Origin: Flavobacterium panici
GTDB taxonomy: Bacteria; Bacteroidota; Bacteroidia; Flavobacteriales; Flavobacteriaceae
DNA length: 64,000 nt
Assembly (NCBI RefSeq): GCF_903819335.1
Contig: NZ_CAIJDE010000056.1
Coordinates: forward strand, 21,353-85,352
Direction of reading: 5' to 3'
A program made the translations under genes and the position numbers. Below, in pieces: positions 42,748-52,137 of the stretch (the stretch's first letter is position 1; each line of letters starts with the position of its first letter). Under the pieces are notes generated by a model, which saw only the letters and a list, made by a program, of their open reading frames with translations, was not told where the DNA came from and did no database searches.

Positions 42748-43392
42748 ATGGCATTATTAAGTAAAAAAGCAATGAATTTCGCTTATGGTATGGGAGCGGC
42801 AGTAGTAATCGTTGGAGCATTATTCAAAATTACTCACTTTGAAATTGGACCATTAACAGGAACAGTTATGCTTTCAGTAGGTTTATTAACTGAGGCGTTA
42901 ATCTTCGCGTTATCTGCTTTTGAACCAGTTGAAGACGAGTTGGATTGGACTCTTGTTTACCCAGAATTAGCTAACGGACAAGCTAGAAAAAAAGCGGATA
43001 AACCTGAATCAACTGATGCCCAGGGATTATTATCTCAAAAATTAGATGCAATGTTAAAAGAAGCTAAAGTTGACGGTGAGTTAATGGCAAGCTTAGGAAA
43101 CAGCATCAAAAACTTCGAAGGAGCTGCTAAAGCAATCTCTCCAACAGTAGACTCTATTGCAGGGCAAAAGAAATATTCTGAAGAATTATCTGTTGCTGCT
43201 GCTCAAATGGAATCATTAAACAGTTTATACAAAGTACAATTAGAAAGTGCAGCAAGAAATGCTGAAGCTAATAAAGAAATCGCTGATAACGCATCTAAAT
43301 TAAAAGAGCAAATGGCGTCTATGACTGCAAACATTGCTTCTTTAAACAGTGTTTATGGTGGTATGCTTTCTGCAATGAGTAACAAAGGATAA
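42748..43392 (+). CDS. gldL: Gliding motility/type IX secretion motor protein GldL
   Basis: The 214-residue inner-membrane protein has two membrane helices near its N-terminus (MNFAYGMGAAVVIVGALF and LTGTVMLSVGLLTEALIFAL) followed by a long cytoplasmic helical tail. With GldM it forms the proton-driven motor of the type IX system. It is 72 bases after gldK and 52 before gldM. Confidence 0.97.
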   Translation: MALLSKKAMNFAYGMGAAVVIVGALFKITHFEIGPLTGTVMLSVGLLTEALIFALSAFEPVEDELDWTLVYPELANGQARKKADKPESTDAQGLLSQKLDAMLKEAKVDGELMASLGNSIKNFEGAAKAISPTVDSIAGQKKYSEELSVAAAQMESLNSLYKVQLESAARNAEANKEIADNASKLKEQMASMTANIASLNSVYGGMLSAMSNKG

Positions 43393-43444
43393 TTAGTTTT
43401 TAACTATTATATTAAAATTATTAATAAGAACTAATTAGAAAAAA

Positions 43445-44986
43445 ATGGCAGGAGGAAAATTAACCCCTAGACAGAAGATGATTAACCTGATGTATCTGGT
43501 TTTCATCGCGATGTTAGCAATGAACGTATCAAAAGAAGTAATTTCTGCTTTTGGTTTGATGAACGAAAAATTTGAAGCTGCAAATACTACTTCAGTTACA
43601 ACAAACGAAGGCTTATTACAATCTTTAGATCAAAAAGCTGCTGAAGCAAAAGGAGAGTTCATTACTGCAGCAGAAACTGCACACAAAGTTGAAGGAATCT
43701 CAAAAGAATTTTACGATTATATCGGTACTTTAAAAGCTCAGTCTATCAAAGGATTTGAGGTTGAAAAAGAAACTGGAAAACTACCATACGAAGCTATGGA
43801 TAGAGGTGATAACATCGACGACTGGTTTACAGGAGACGGTTACACTAAAAAAGGTAACGAAATTATCGCTAAAATCGAAAAATACAAAGCAGACTTAAAA
43901 GCTGCTTTAGGAACAGATAAAAAGTATGCTAACATTATTGCAGAAGTTGAAAAGAAATTTGACGTTTCTGAAGTAAAAAACAAAGAAGGTATAAAAGAAA
44001 AATACTTAGCTTACCACTTTAAAGGTTTCCCTGCAATTGCATCTGCTGCTAAACTTTCAGCTTGGCAAAATGACGTTAAAAAAGCAGAAACAGATGTTTA
44101 CAACAGTGCTTTAGGAAAAGCTGCAGTTGCTGCTGCTTCTTATAGCAACTACCAGGCAATCGTTGTTTTAGATAAAAATGCTTATTTCCAAGGAGAAAAA
44201 GTTACAGGTAAAGTAGTTTTAGGTCGTTATGACGAAAACACAAAACCAACTTCATTCCAAGGTCCTGGACAAATTGTTAACGGACAAGCTGTTATCTCTT
44301 TAACTGCTGGTGGTGTAGGTGAACAAAACATTAATGGTCAATTTACTTTCTTAGAAGACGGTAAAAACATTCCATTAAAATTTAAAGGAACTTACGTTGT
44401 AGTTCCAAGACCAAACTCAGCTACGATTTCTGCTGATAAAATGAATGTAGTGTATAGAGGAGTTGTTAACCCAATCTCTGTATCATTTGCAGGAGTTGAT
44501 GCTAACAAAATTTCTGCTAGTGCTCCAGGATTATCTTCAGCTGGTAAACCAGGTAAATATAACATGAGCCCGGGTTCAGGTACAGAAGCTACAATTTCTG
44601 TAACAGGAACATTACCAAACGGAGATAAAGTTACTGATAAGAAATCATTCAGAATTAAAGGTATTCCTGGACCAACAGGTACGATTAGAGGTGAGATGGG
44701 TGTTGTTAAAGGACCTAGATCTAACTTAGAAATTGCTACTATTGGTGCTAAATTACTTGATTTTGATTTTGAAGTTGGTTTAGATGTTGTTGGATTTAAC
44801 ATGAAAATTGCTGGACAGCCTACAGTTGTTGTTACAGGTAATAGATTAAATGCACAATGTAAGCAAGTACTTTCAAGAGCAGGTAAAGGAGATCAAGTTA
44901 CTATTTCTGAAATTAAAACTAAACTTGTTGGAGCTGGTAGTTATTTATTACCAAGAACTGCTCCGGTAATTTATGAAATACAATAA
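43445..44986 (+). CDS. gldM: Gliding motility/type IX secretion protein GldM
   Basis: The 513-residue protein starts MAGGKLTPRQKMINLMYLVFI, with one N-terminal membrane helix and a large periplasmic part made of four beta-rich domains (D1-D4) in the family. The segment LSAWQNDVKKAETDVYNSALGKAAVAA and a later PRPNSATISADKMNVVYRGVVNPIS fit GldM. It spans the periplasm to link the GldL motor to the GldK/GldN ring. Confidence 0.97.
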   Translation: MAGGKLTPRQKMINLMYLVFIAMLAMNVSKEVISAFGLMNEKFEAANTTSVTTNEGLLQSLDQKAAEAKGEFITAAETAHKVEGISKEFYDYIGTLKAQSIKGFEVEKETGKLPYEAMDRGDNIDDWFTGDGYTKKGNEIIAKIEKYKADLKAALGTDKKYANIIAEVEKKFDVSEVKNKEGIKEKYLAYHFKGFPAIASAAKLSAWQNDVKKAETDVYNSALGKAAVAAASYSNYQAIVVLDKNAYFQGEKVTGKVVLGRYDENTKPTSFQGPGQIVNGQAVISLTAGGVGEQNINGQFTFLEDGKNIPLKFKGTYVVVPRPNSATISADKMNVVYRGVVNPISVSFAGVDANKISASAPGLSSAGKPGKYNMSPGSGTEATISVTGTLPNGDKVTDKKSFRIKGIPGPTGTIRGEMGVVKGPRSNLEIATIGAKLLDFDFEVGLDVVGFNMKIAGQPTVVVTGNRLNAQCKQVLSRAGKGDQVTISEIKTKLVGAGSYLLPRTAPVIYEIQ

Positions 44987-45029
44987 TTAAGTACTGAAAT
45001 CTTCAGTCAATATTTATAATAATACCACG

Positions 45030-46019
45030 ATGAAAGTAAGAAATTTTTTAATAGCTATTGTTCTAATCGCTGGAGGTTTTGCTTCTAATGCGCAATCAAA
45101 TTTGCTAAATGCAAAAACGCCTGCCCAAATTGGGCTTAAAACTCCTGCGCAACTTATCTCTGATAATGATAAGCCTTTAGCTTACGGTTATGTTGATGAT
45201 AGAGATATCTTGATGGGTAAAACAACTTGGGAGATTATTGACTTAAATGAAAAGATCAACTTCCCTATGTATTTTCCAGTAGATACTGCTAATATTGGTT
45301 CTGATAGACGTTCATTATATGATGTTTTGACGAAAGCCGTTAGAAAAGGCCAAATAACTGAGGTTTATTCTGATAGTTATTTCAATACTAAAAAATCTAT
45401 GAAAGACATCGAAGGTGCTTTATCTCGTATTGACACAACAGATGCTGGTAGAGAACTTATCAACCAATATCCAGACGACTATAAAGCACGTGTTGTGAAG
45501 AAAAAAGTTGTAACTGGTACTGGTAAAAAGAAAGTTGTTACTTATGTAGACGAAACAGTTGGGCCAACAAGAACAGTTCCTGCTGAATATATCTTAAAGC
45601 AAGATCTTACTGCTGCAGATGTTACTCAGTATAAAATTAAAGGATACTGGTATTTTGATAAACGTCAAAGTGAATTAAAATATCGTTTACTTGGAATTTG
45701 TCCTGTAACTCCGGACGTTTACACAATGAACAGTGACGAAAAGGATTATATCGAATTATTTTGGGTTTTCTTCCCAAATGCTCGTGCAGTCCTTCACGAG
45801 GCAAAAGCTTTCAATGACAGCAATTCGGCTCTGCCAATTTCATTCGATCAGATTTTAAATTCAAGACGTTTTAATGCGATTGTTTATAAAGAAGAAAACT
45901 TGTACCAAGATCGTGAGATCAAAGAATACATGAAAGATAACGCACAAAATCAGTTATTGGAATCTGAAAGAGTAAAAGAGAAGATTCGTAACTTCGAACA
46001 AGATATGTGGAACTACTAA
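45030..46019 (+). CDS. gldN: Gliding motility/type IX secretion protein GldN
   Basis: The 329-residue exported protein has a signal peptide (MKVRNFLIAIVLIAGGFASNAQ) and the family body, with DRDILMGKTTWEIIDLNEKINFP and a C-terminal SERVKEKIRNFEQDMWNY. GldN partners GldK in the periplasmic ring. It is 43 bases after gldM and ends at a strong terminator. Confidence 0.97.
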   Translation: MKVRNFLIAIVLIAGGFASNAQSNLLNAKTPAQIGLKTPAQLISDNDKPLAYGYVDDRDILMGKTTWEIIDLNEKINFPMYFPVDTANIGSDRRSLYDVLTKAVRKGQITEVYSDSYFNTKKSMKDIEGALSRIDTTDAGRELINQYPDDYKARVVKKKVVTGTGKKKVVTYVDETVGPTRTVPAEYILKQDLTAADVTQYKIKGYWYFDKRQSELKYRLLGICPVTPDVYTMNSDEKDYIELFWVFFPNARAVLHEAKAFNDSNSALPISFDQILNSRRFNAIVYKEENLYQDREIKEYMKDNAQNQLLESERVKEKIRNFEQDMWNY

Positions 46020-46040
46020 GTTCTAAAATTAAATTATAAG

Positions 46041-46078
46041 AAAAACTCTCACTGCTACCGTAGTGAGAGTTTTTTTTT
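46041..46078 (+). terminator. Terminator of gldN
   Basis: AAAACTCTCACT (46042-46053) is complementary to AGTGAGAGTTTT (46062-46073), followed by a long T-run. It separates gldN from gldO. Confidence 0.9.
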
Positions 46079-46360
46079 GATCAGATGGCAACACTTTTTA
46101 ATGCTATCTTATATAAATTTTATTAAGCTTTAAATTTTTAAAAAAGCAAAATAGCAGGGAAAGATATTACAAAAGGTATGGTTTTATTTTGTAATGATCA
46201 GATTTATAGTGTTTTGTAAAATATTTATTGTATGTTAGCTAAACGTTAATTAAAATTAATTTTTAAATTTGTAATTATAATTTCTACAAATTGATATTAT
46301 TGTAAGAAAAATAACAATATTACACATCAAACTGCGTTTAGGTTTATTATAAAAAATATT
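46079..46360. other. A+T-rich leader of gldO
   Basis: About 280 very A+T-rich bases between the gldN terminator and gldO. I see no gene or clear repeat. Its presence shows that gldO has its own promoter region. Confidence 0.5.
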
Positions 46361-47353
46361 ATGATGAAAGTGAAAAGTTTTTTAATGGTTATTGTTTTTA
46401 TCGCTGGCGGTATTATTTCTAATGCTCAATCTAATTTACTTAATGCTAAAACAGCAGATCAAATTGGGCTTAAAACAGCTGCGCAGCTTATCTCTGATAA
46501 TGATAAGCCTTTAGCTTATGGCTATGTAGATGATCGTGATGTTTTAATGGCAAAAACTACCTGGGAGATTATTGATTTAAATGAAAAAATCAATTTTCCT
46601 TTATATTTTCCCGTAGATACTGTCAATATTGGTTCAGACAGACGTTCACTTTATGATGTTTTGACCAAAGGAATCAGACAAGGAAAAATAACTGAAGTTT
46701 ATACAGATAGTTATTTCAATACCAAAAAATCCATGAAAGACATTGAAGGTTCATTAACCCGTGTTGATACAACAGATGCAGGTAGGGAACTTATAAATCA
46801 ATATCCTGATGATTTTAAAACACGTGTTGTAAAGAAAAAAGTGGTAACGGGTACTGGTAAAAAGAAAGTGGTAAATTATGTTGACCAAACTATAGGACCA
46901 ACAAGAACGGTTCCTGCTGAATATATTTTAAGACAAGATCTTACAGCTGCAGATGTTTCACAATATAAAGTAAAAGGATATTGGTATTTTGATAAACGCC
47001 AAAGTGAATTGAAATATCGTTTACTTGGAATTTGCCCCGTAACACCAGACGTTTACACGATGAATAGTGACGAAAAAGACTATATTGAACTATTCTGGGT
47101 TTTCTTCCCAAATGCCCGAACTGTACTTCATGAAGCAAAAGCTTTTAACGACAGTAATTCGGCACTTCCAATTTCATTTGATCAAATACTTAATTCAAGA
47201 CGTTTTAACGCAGTTATTTACAAAGAGGAGAATATGTATGGAGATCGTGAAATTAAAGATTACATGAAAGATAATGCACAAAATCAGTTGTTAGAATCTG
47301 AAAGAGTAAAAGAGAAGATTCGTAACTTCGAAGAAGATATGTGGAACTACTAA
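46361..47353 (+). CDS. gldO: GldO, paralogue of GldN
   Basis: This 330-residue exported protein is about 89 percent identical to GldN by my count (292 of 329 aligned residues). Differences are concentrated in the signal peptide and a few loops, while the last third is almost the same. In F. johnsoniae gldO partly replaces gldN. The start may be either of two adjacent ATGs. It has its own upstream region and terminator. Confidence 0.96.
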   Translation: MMKVKSFLMVIVFIAGGIISNAQSNLLNAKTADQIGLKTAAQLISDNDKPLAYGYVDDRDVLMAKTTWEIIDLNEKINFPLYFPVDTVNIGSDRRSLYDVLTKGIRQGKITEVYTDSYFNTKKSMKDIEGSLTRVDTTDAGRELINQYPDDFKTRVVKKKVVTGTGKKKVVNYVDQTIGPTRTVPAEYILRQDLTAADVSQYKVKGYWYFDKRQSELKYRLLGICPVTPDVYTMNSDEKDYIELFWVFFPNARTVLHEAKAFNDSNSALPISFDQILNSRRFNAVIYKEENMYGDREIKDYMKDNAQNQLLESERVKEKIRNFEEDMWNY

Positions 47354-47373
47354 AGATCTAAATCAATTATAAG

Positions 47374-47410
47374 AAAAACTCTTACTACCTTTGCAGTAAG
47401 AGTTTTTTTA
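47374..47410 (+). terminator. Terminator of gldO
   Basis: AAAACTCTTACT (47375-47386) is complementary to AGTAAGAGTTTT (47395-47406). Its stem is clearly related to that of the gldN terminator, consistent with tandem duplication of the gene and its end. Confidence 0.9.
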
Positions 47411-47429
47411 TTTTATCTATACATTCACA

Positions 47430-48503
47430 ATGCTTGATTATTTAATCGTGGGATCTGGGCTGGCTGGGATTTCTTTTGCAGAAGTTGCCCTTAAAAACAA
47501 TAAGTCTATTTTAGTTGTTGATGACAAATCTCAAAATTCTTCCCGAATTGCGGGAGGTTTGTATAATCCGGTTATTTTGAAACGTTTCAGTGAAGTTTGG
47601 AATGCTAAAGAACATTTGGTCTTAATGAATGAGTTCTATGAACAAGTTGAAGACAAGCTGCAGGAAAAATTCAACTTTAAAATGCCCATTCTTAGAAAGT
47701 TTTTTTCAATTGAAGAACAGAATAATTGGTTTGCTGCTTCTGATAAAATTAACTTAGCTCCCTTTTTATCCACAAAACTAATTACTAAAAAATACCAAAG
47801 TATTGATTCTCCTTATGATTATGGTGAAGTTTTGCATACAGGGTATGTAAAAACCGGGCAATTACTAGAAAGTTATAGAGAATATTTAAAGAAGAATGAT
47901 TTCCTTCTGGAAGAATCTTTTCATAGCTCTTTTTTAGATTTTCATGATTCAGGAATTCAGTATAAAAACATTAAAGCCCGTCATATTATATTTGCTGAAG
48001 GTTTTGGACTGCATAAAAATCCGTATTTTAATTATCTGCCTTTGGATGGAACAAAAGGTGAATTGTTTTTAATAAATGCACCTAATTTAAAATTAGATGT
48101 AATTGTTAATACAAGCGTTTTTATTTTGCCAATAGGCGGTAATTTGTATAAAGTTGGTGCAACTTACAATTGGCATGACAAAACAGATCTTCCAACGGAA
48201 GAAGGCAAACAAGAACTTTTAGATCGTATTAAAGAGATTATTACCTGCGATTTTGAAATTGTAAAACATTTTGCAGGAGTTAGACCTACAGTTGCAGACA
48301 GAAGACCTCTGGTTGGTACTCATGAAGTATACAAATCTGTTCATCTACTTAACGGATTAGGAACCCGCGGTGTAATGCTGGGTCCGGCTTTGGCAAAAAT
48401 GTTGTATGACAATATTGAAAACGGAACCCCAATAGACAAAGAAGCCGATATAAAACGCTTCCATAAAAGATATTTGAAATCTCTTATTCCTGACCGGCCT
48501 TAG
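47430..48503 (+). CDS. FAD-dependent oxidoreductase (DAO type)
   Basis: The 357-residue protein begins MLDYLIVGSGLAGISFAEVAL, the dinucleotide-binding motif GxGxxG of the DAO family. Near the end RPTVADRRPLVGTHE and LLNGLGTRGVMLGPALA match the FAD-binding C-terminal motif of glycine/D-amino-acid oxidase-like enzymes. The substrate is not visible. It overlaps the convergent DUF983 gene by 20 bases at its 3' end. Confidence 0.88.
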   Translation: MLDYLIVGSGLAGISFAEVALKNNKSILVVDDKSQNSSRIAGGLYNPVILKRFSEVWNAKEHLVLMNEFYEQVEDKLQEKFNFKMPILRKFFSIEEQNNWFAASDKINLAPFLSTKLITKKYQSIDSPYDYGEVLHTGYVKTGQLLESYREYLKKNDFLLEESFHSSFLDFHDSGIQYKNIKARHIIFAEGFGLHKNPYFNYLPLDGTKGELFLINAPNLKLDVIVNTSVFILPIGGNLYKVGATYNWHDKTDLPTEEGKQELLDRIKEIITCDFEIVKHFAGVRPTVADRRPLVGTHEVYKSVHLLNGLGTRGVMLGPALAKMLYDNIENGTPIDKEADIKRFHKRYLKSLIPDRP

Positions 48504-48873
48504 GATCGTAAGAAATAAACATATTAATATATAGATTTCGGGAAAGTCGCAAAACAAACGGAAACAAAACAATCAGGGTAATAACAATTGCGATAAAAGA
48601 TTCTCCAATACTTGCTCCGAAAAACACAAATGAAACAATAAAGGCAGCAATTCCCACTGCAACATTTAATCCGTAACTCACATACATTGCACCATAAAAA
48701 AACGAAGGTTCAATTTGATATTTTAAACCGCAATGACTGCAATTGTCGTTCATTTTTAGAACTTTAGTCAAATGAAGCGGATTTTTGTCTGAATACATGC
48801 TCTCTTTTTGGCATTTTGGACAACTTCCTGTTAAAATACTATTTAGTTTGGATCCTTTTTTTAACATTTGCAA
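48484..48873 (-). CDS. DUF983 membrane protein
   Basis: The 129-residue protein has a Cys-pair motif near the N-terminus (CPKCQKES) and another CSHCG, typical of DUF983, followed by PSFFYGAMYVSYGLNVA and two or three membrane segments. Its function is not known. It ends convergently with, and overlaps by 20 bases, the FAD oxidoreductase gene. Confidence 0.88.
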   Translation of the reverse strand: MQMLKKGSKLNSILTGSCPKCQKESMYSDKNPLHLTKVLKMNDNCSHCGLKYQIEPSFFYGAMYVSYGLNVAVGIAAFIVSFVFFGASIGESFIAIVITLIVLFPFVLRLSRNLYINMFISYDPKAGQE

Positions 48874-48974
48874 AAAATTTACATTACCATTTATCTGGGT
48901 AACGCAAATTTACAATTTTCATTCTCTGTTTAAGGTATCAAAACATGAAACTTTAAACTTTAAACAACAATTTA

Positions 48975-50888
48975 ATGCTTAATATACACAATCTTTCGGT
49001 TTCTTTTGGAGGAACATATTTATTTGAAGAAGTTACTTTTCGTTTAGGCGCCGGCGACCGCGTAGGTCTTGTTGGTAAAAACGGAGCAGGTAAATCGACA
49101 ATGCTTAAAATGTTAGCAAGAGATTTTGCTCCGGATTCAGGAGTTATTTCTCAGGAGAAAGATATCAAAATGGGTTTTTTACGTCAGGATATTGATTTTG
49201 AACGTGGAAGAACCGTATTAGAAGAAGCTTATGAAGCTTTTACCGAAATTAAAATTGTAGAAAAAAAATTAGAAGAAATCAATCATCAATTGGTTACCAG
49301 AACCGATTATGAAAGTGAAGAATACGGACAGATTATTGAAGATTTATCTGATTATACACATCGTTTTGAGCTTCTTGGAGGTTACAATTATGTTGGAGAT
49401 ACAGAGAAAATTCTTTTAGGATTAGGTTTTAAAAGAGAAGTTTTTAACAATCAAACTGAAACATTTTCAGGAGGTTGGAGAATGCGTATCGAATTGGCTA
49501 AATTATTATTGCAGTCAAATGATGTATTGCTTCTGGATGAGCCAACGAATCACTTAGATATCGAAAGTATCATTTGGTTAGAAAGTTTTCTTCGAAATTA
49601 TCCCGGAGTTGTTGTAATTGTGTCGCACGATAAAATGTTCTTGGATAACGTTACAAACCGTACGATCGAAATATCTTTAGGAAAAGCATACGACTTTAAT
49701 AAACCTTATTCTCAATATTTAGAACTTCGCCATGAAATTCGTGAAAAGCAATTAGCGACTCAAAAGAATCAGGCAAAGAAAATTGAGGAGACAGAAAAAT
49801 TAATCGAAAAGTTCCGTGCGAAAGCTTCCAAAGCTTCGATGGCACAATCGTTAATTAAAAAGTTAGATAAAGTAGAAAGAATTGAAGTTGATGAAGATGA
49901 CAATTCTGTAATGAATATTTCATTTCCGGTTTCAAAAGAGCCAGGAAAAGTAGTTATTGAAGCAGAAAATGTTACAAAAGCATACGGAGACAAAACAATT
50001 TTAAAAGACATAAGTTTACTTGTTGAAAGAGGCAGTAAAATTGCTTTTGTTGGACAAAATGGACAAGGAAAATCTACTTTCATCAAAGCGCTTGTAAACG
50101 AATTTGAATACGATGGGACTATTAAATTAGGTCACAATGTACAATTAGGATATTTTGCTCAAAATCAGGCAGAATATCTTGATGGCGAGATCACTTTGCT
50201 TCAAACAATGGAAGATGCTGCAACAGACACCAATCGTATGAAAGTACGTGATATGTTGGGATCTTTCCTTTTTAGAGGTGATGATGTTGAGAAAAAAGTA
50301 AAAGTACTTTCTGGAGGCGAGCGTAACCGTTTGGCACTTTGTAAGTTATTATTACAGCCAATCAACGTATTGCTAATGGATGAGCCTACAAATCACTTAG
50401 ATATTAAATCTAAGAATGTTTTGAAAGCAGCACTTCAAAAATTTGGCGGAACTTTACTATTGGTTTCTCACGACAGGGATTTTCTTCAGGGAATGTCAAA
50501 TATCGTATACGAATTTAAAGATCAAAAAATCAAAGAATATTTGGGTGATATCAACTATTTCTTAGAACAGCGCAACCTTGAAAACATGCGTGAAGTTGAG
50601 AAAAAAGACGTTGCAAAAGCAGCCGCTCCAAAAGAAACGAACAAAGCATCATACGAAGATCAGAAAAAAGGAAAAGCACTTCAAAACCGATTGAGTAAAA
50701 TTGAAAGTCAAATTCAGCAATTAGAAAAAGACATTCAGCACGATGATAAAATGCTAGCTTCTAATTATGACAAACACATCGAAGACGCTTCGTTTTTTAC
50801 GTCATACAACAAAAAGAAAAAAGATTTAGAACAATTACTTATAGACTGGGAAGTTGTTCAGGAAGAGATTGATAATTTTAGTGCTTAA
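48975..50888 (+). CDS. ABC-F family ATPase (Uup-like)
   Basis: The 637-residue protein has two ATP-binding cassettes without membrane domains. The first has GLVGKNGAGKST and the signature SGGWRMRIELAKLLL; the second has AFVGQNGQGKST and LSGGERNRLALCKLLL. The cassettes are joined by a charged linker with KASKASMAQSLIKKLDK, and the protein ends in a coiled coil. ABC-F proteins act on ribosomes in translation or antibiotic resistance; the C-terminal coiled coil is most like Uup. It is followed by a strong terminator. Confidence 0.93.
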   Translation: MLNIHNLSVSFGGTYLFEEVTFRLGAGDRVGLVGKNGAGKSTMLKMLARDFAPDSGVISQEKDIKMGFLRQDIDFERGRTVLEEAYEAFTEIKIVEKKLEEINHQLVTRTDYESEEYGQIIEDLSDYTHRFELLGGYNYVGDTEKILLGLGFKREVFNNQTETFSGGWRMRIELAKLLLQSNDVLLLDEPTNHLDIESIIWLESFLRNYPGVVVIVSHDKMFLDNVTNRTIEISLGKAYDFNKPYSQYLELRHEIREKQLATQKNQAKKIEETEKLIEKFRAKASKASMAQSLIKKLDKVERIEVDEDDNSVMNISFPVSKEPGKVVIEAENVTKAYGDKTILKDISLLVERGSKIAFVGQNGQGKSTFIKALVNEFEYDGTIKLGHNVQLGYFAQNQAEYLDGEITLLQTMEDAATDTNRMKVRDMLGSFLFRGDDVEKKVKVLSGGERNRLALCKLLLQPINVLLMDEPTNHLDIKSKNVLKAALQKFGGTLLLVSHDRDFLQGMSNIVYEFKDQKIKEYLGDINYFLEQRNLENMREVEKKDVAKAAAPKETNKASYEDQKKGKALQNRLSKIESQIQQLEKDIQHDDKMLASNYDKHIEDASFFTSYNKKKKDLEQLLIDWEVVQEEIDNFSA

Positions 50889-50947
50889 TTAGTATTCAGT
50901 CGCAGTCTCAGTTTTCAGTTTCTGAAACACATTTTTTATACTTACAG

Positions 50948-50987
50948 ACCTTTGTCAAAGTTTCAAACTTTGACAAAGGTTTTTTCT
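50948..50987 (+). terminator. Terminator of the ABC-F gene
   Basis: ACCTTTGTCAAAGTTT (50948-50963) is perfectly complementary to AAACTTTGACAAAGGT (50965-50980), followed by a T-run. The same palindrome core recurs at 53009-53037. Confidence 0.85.
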
Positions 50988-51000
50988 TTACATAAAGTAT

Positions 51001-51104
51001 TGTCATTTCGACGGAAGGGAGAAATCGCACTAGTGAATCGACAAAGATTGAGAACAAACTTTACGGAGTTTGTTGTGCGATTTCTCCCTTCGGTCGAAAT
51101 GACA
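51001..51104. repeat. Long inverted repeat with TGTCATTTCGAC ends
   Basis: The 30-base arms 51001-51030 and 51075-51104 differ at only one position. They enclose 44 bases. The right arm ends 9 bases before the DUF2183 stop codon. Confidence 0.85.
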
Positions 51105-51112
51105 AAAAAGTG

Positions 51113-52075
51113 CTATTTAATAACTCCAATAGATCTGGAATGCGCAATTGCCTCGCTGCTTTCTTTAAAATAACAAACAGAAACATCAAGCGATTCTAAA
51201 TTTTTCATGATTTTTTTCACTTCCTTTTTTTTACTTTTTCCGGTTTGTCTGATATAAACAGCAATTACAGTAACCGGAAAAATTTTGCAGATTCGCTCGT
51301 ATAAAACCGGATCGTGCTGCGAATCATCTCCCAATAAAACATATTTAAGATTAGGATAAAATTCTAAAACATGCTTTATTTTATCAAATTTATGATCGTG
51401 ATTCCCACGTCCGCTCATGAAGAAATCAGTAATTCCTCGCCTAATATCTTTCAATAAAACAACGGCGCGCGGCAGATTATGTATTTTGGTAAATTCTATA
51501 ATAAATCGGTATAAATTCCATTCGCTGCTCGAAACATAAAAAAAAGCATTTTCCTCTTCTTTATTGTGTCGGCCGGCTGAACTTAAAGCCTGATAATGCG
51601 GAACAACATCTTTAAAAACCTTTCTGTCGTTTACATTTTTGAAAAGCAAAATGTACATTTTTTTGAAGATATTCTGCGTATGCGAAACCAAAAAAGTATC
51701 GTCGATATCAGAAATGATTCCTAGATTTCCCTTATGTGGACGTATATAACTTCCTTTTGAAATAATAGTTTTACCTCCATATTTGATGCTCACTTCGTAT
51801 TCAATCCATCCAAAAGGACTTTCCTTTTCAAGCGGAATACAAAACTTAAAATAACCATCGTCCAGCGTTTTGGTGTGGATTTCCTGATTGCCGCATTTTA
51901 GGTAAATATCAAAATTTTCAATCGTTTTTATTCTGAATTGGTTAACAACTGAGCGGGCATTTTTTAGGCTTTTCTTCTGGAAATCATAATCATACGTTCT
52001 TTTAAAGACATGTCCCATCACAATTAATTCTTCCTCATTGGCATAACCCCGATATAATTGTAAAATTGGTTTCAT
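51113..52075 (-). CDS. App1/DUF2183 phosphatidate phosphatase-like protein
   Basis: The 320-residue protein has the DUF2183 (App1) domain, with the HAD-type motif D123-I-D-D-T in the segment GNLGIISDIDDTFLVSH, followed by FFYVSSSEWNLYRFI and LLKDIRRGITDFFMSG. App1 of yeast is a phosphatidate phosphatase; the bacterial members are presumed phosphatases. It is divergent from a lipid kinase-like gene at 52138. Confidence 0.88.
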   Translation of the reverse strand: MKPILQLYRGYANEEELIVMGHVFKRTYDYDFQKKSLKNARSVVNQFRIKTIENFDIYLKCGNQEIHTKTLDDGYFKFCIPLEKESPFGWIEYEVSIKYGGKTIISKGSYIRPHKGNLGIISDIDDTFLVSHTQNIFKKMYILLFKNVNDRKVFKDVVPHYQALSSAGRHNKEEENAFFYVSSSEWNLYRFIIEFTKIHNLPRAVVLLKDIRRGITDFFMSGRGNHDHKFDKIKHVLEFYPNLKYVLLGDDSQHDPVLYERICKIFPVTVIAVYIRQTGKSKKKEVKKIMKNLESLDVSVCYFKESSEAIAHSRSIGVIK

Positions 52076-52137
52076 TAATTACGTATATTTATATAACATG
52101 TAAATTAATTATTTTAATTGGTTTTAAAAATAAAATT

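Noticed and set aside
45030..47353. gldN/gldO as an assembly duplication artefact
   Set aside because: The two genes differ at about 37 residues and have different leader regions, and gldO is known in F. johnsoniae, so the duplication is real.
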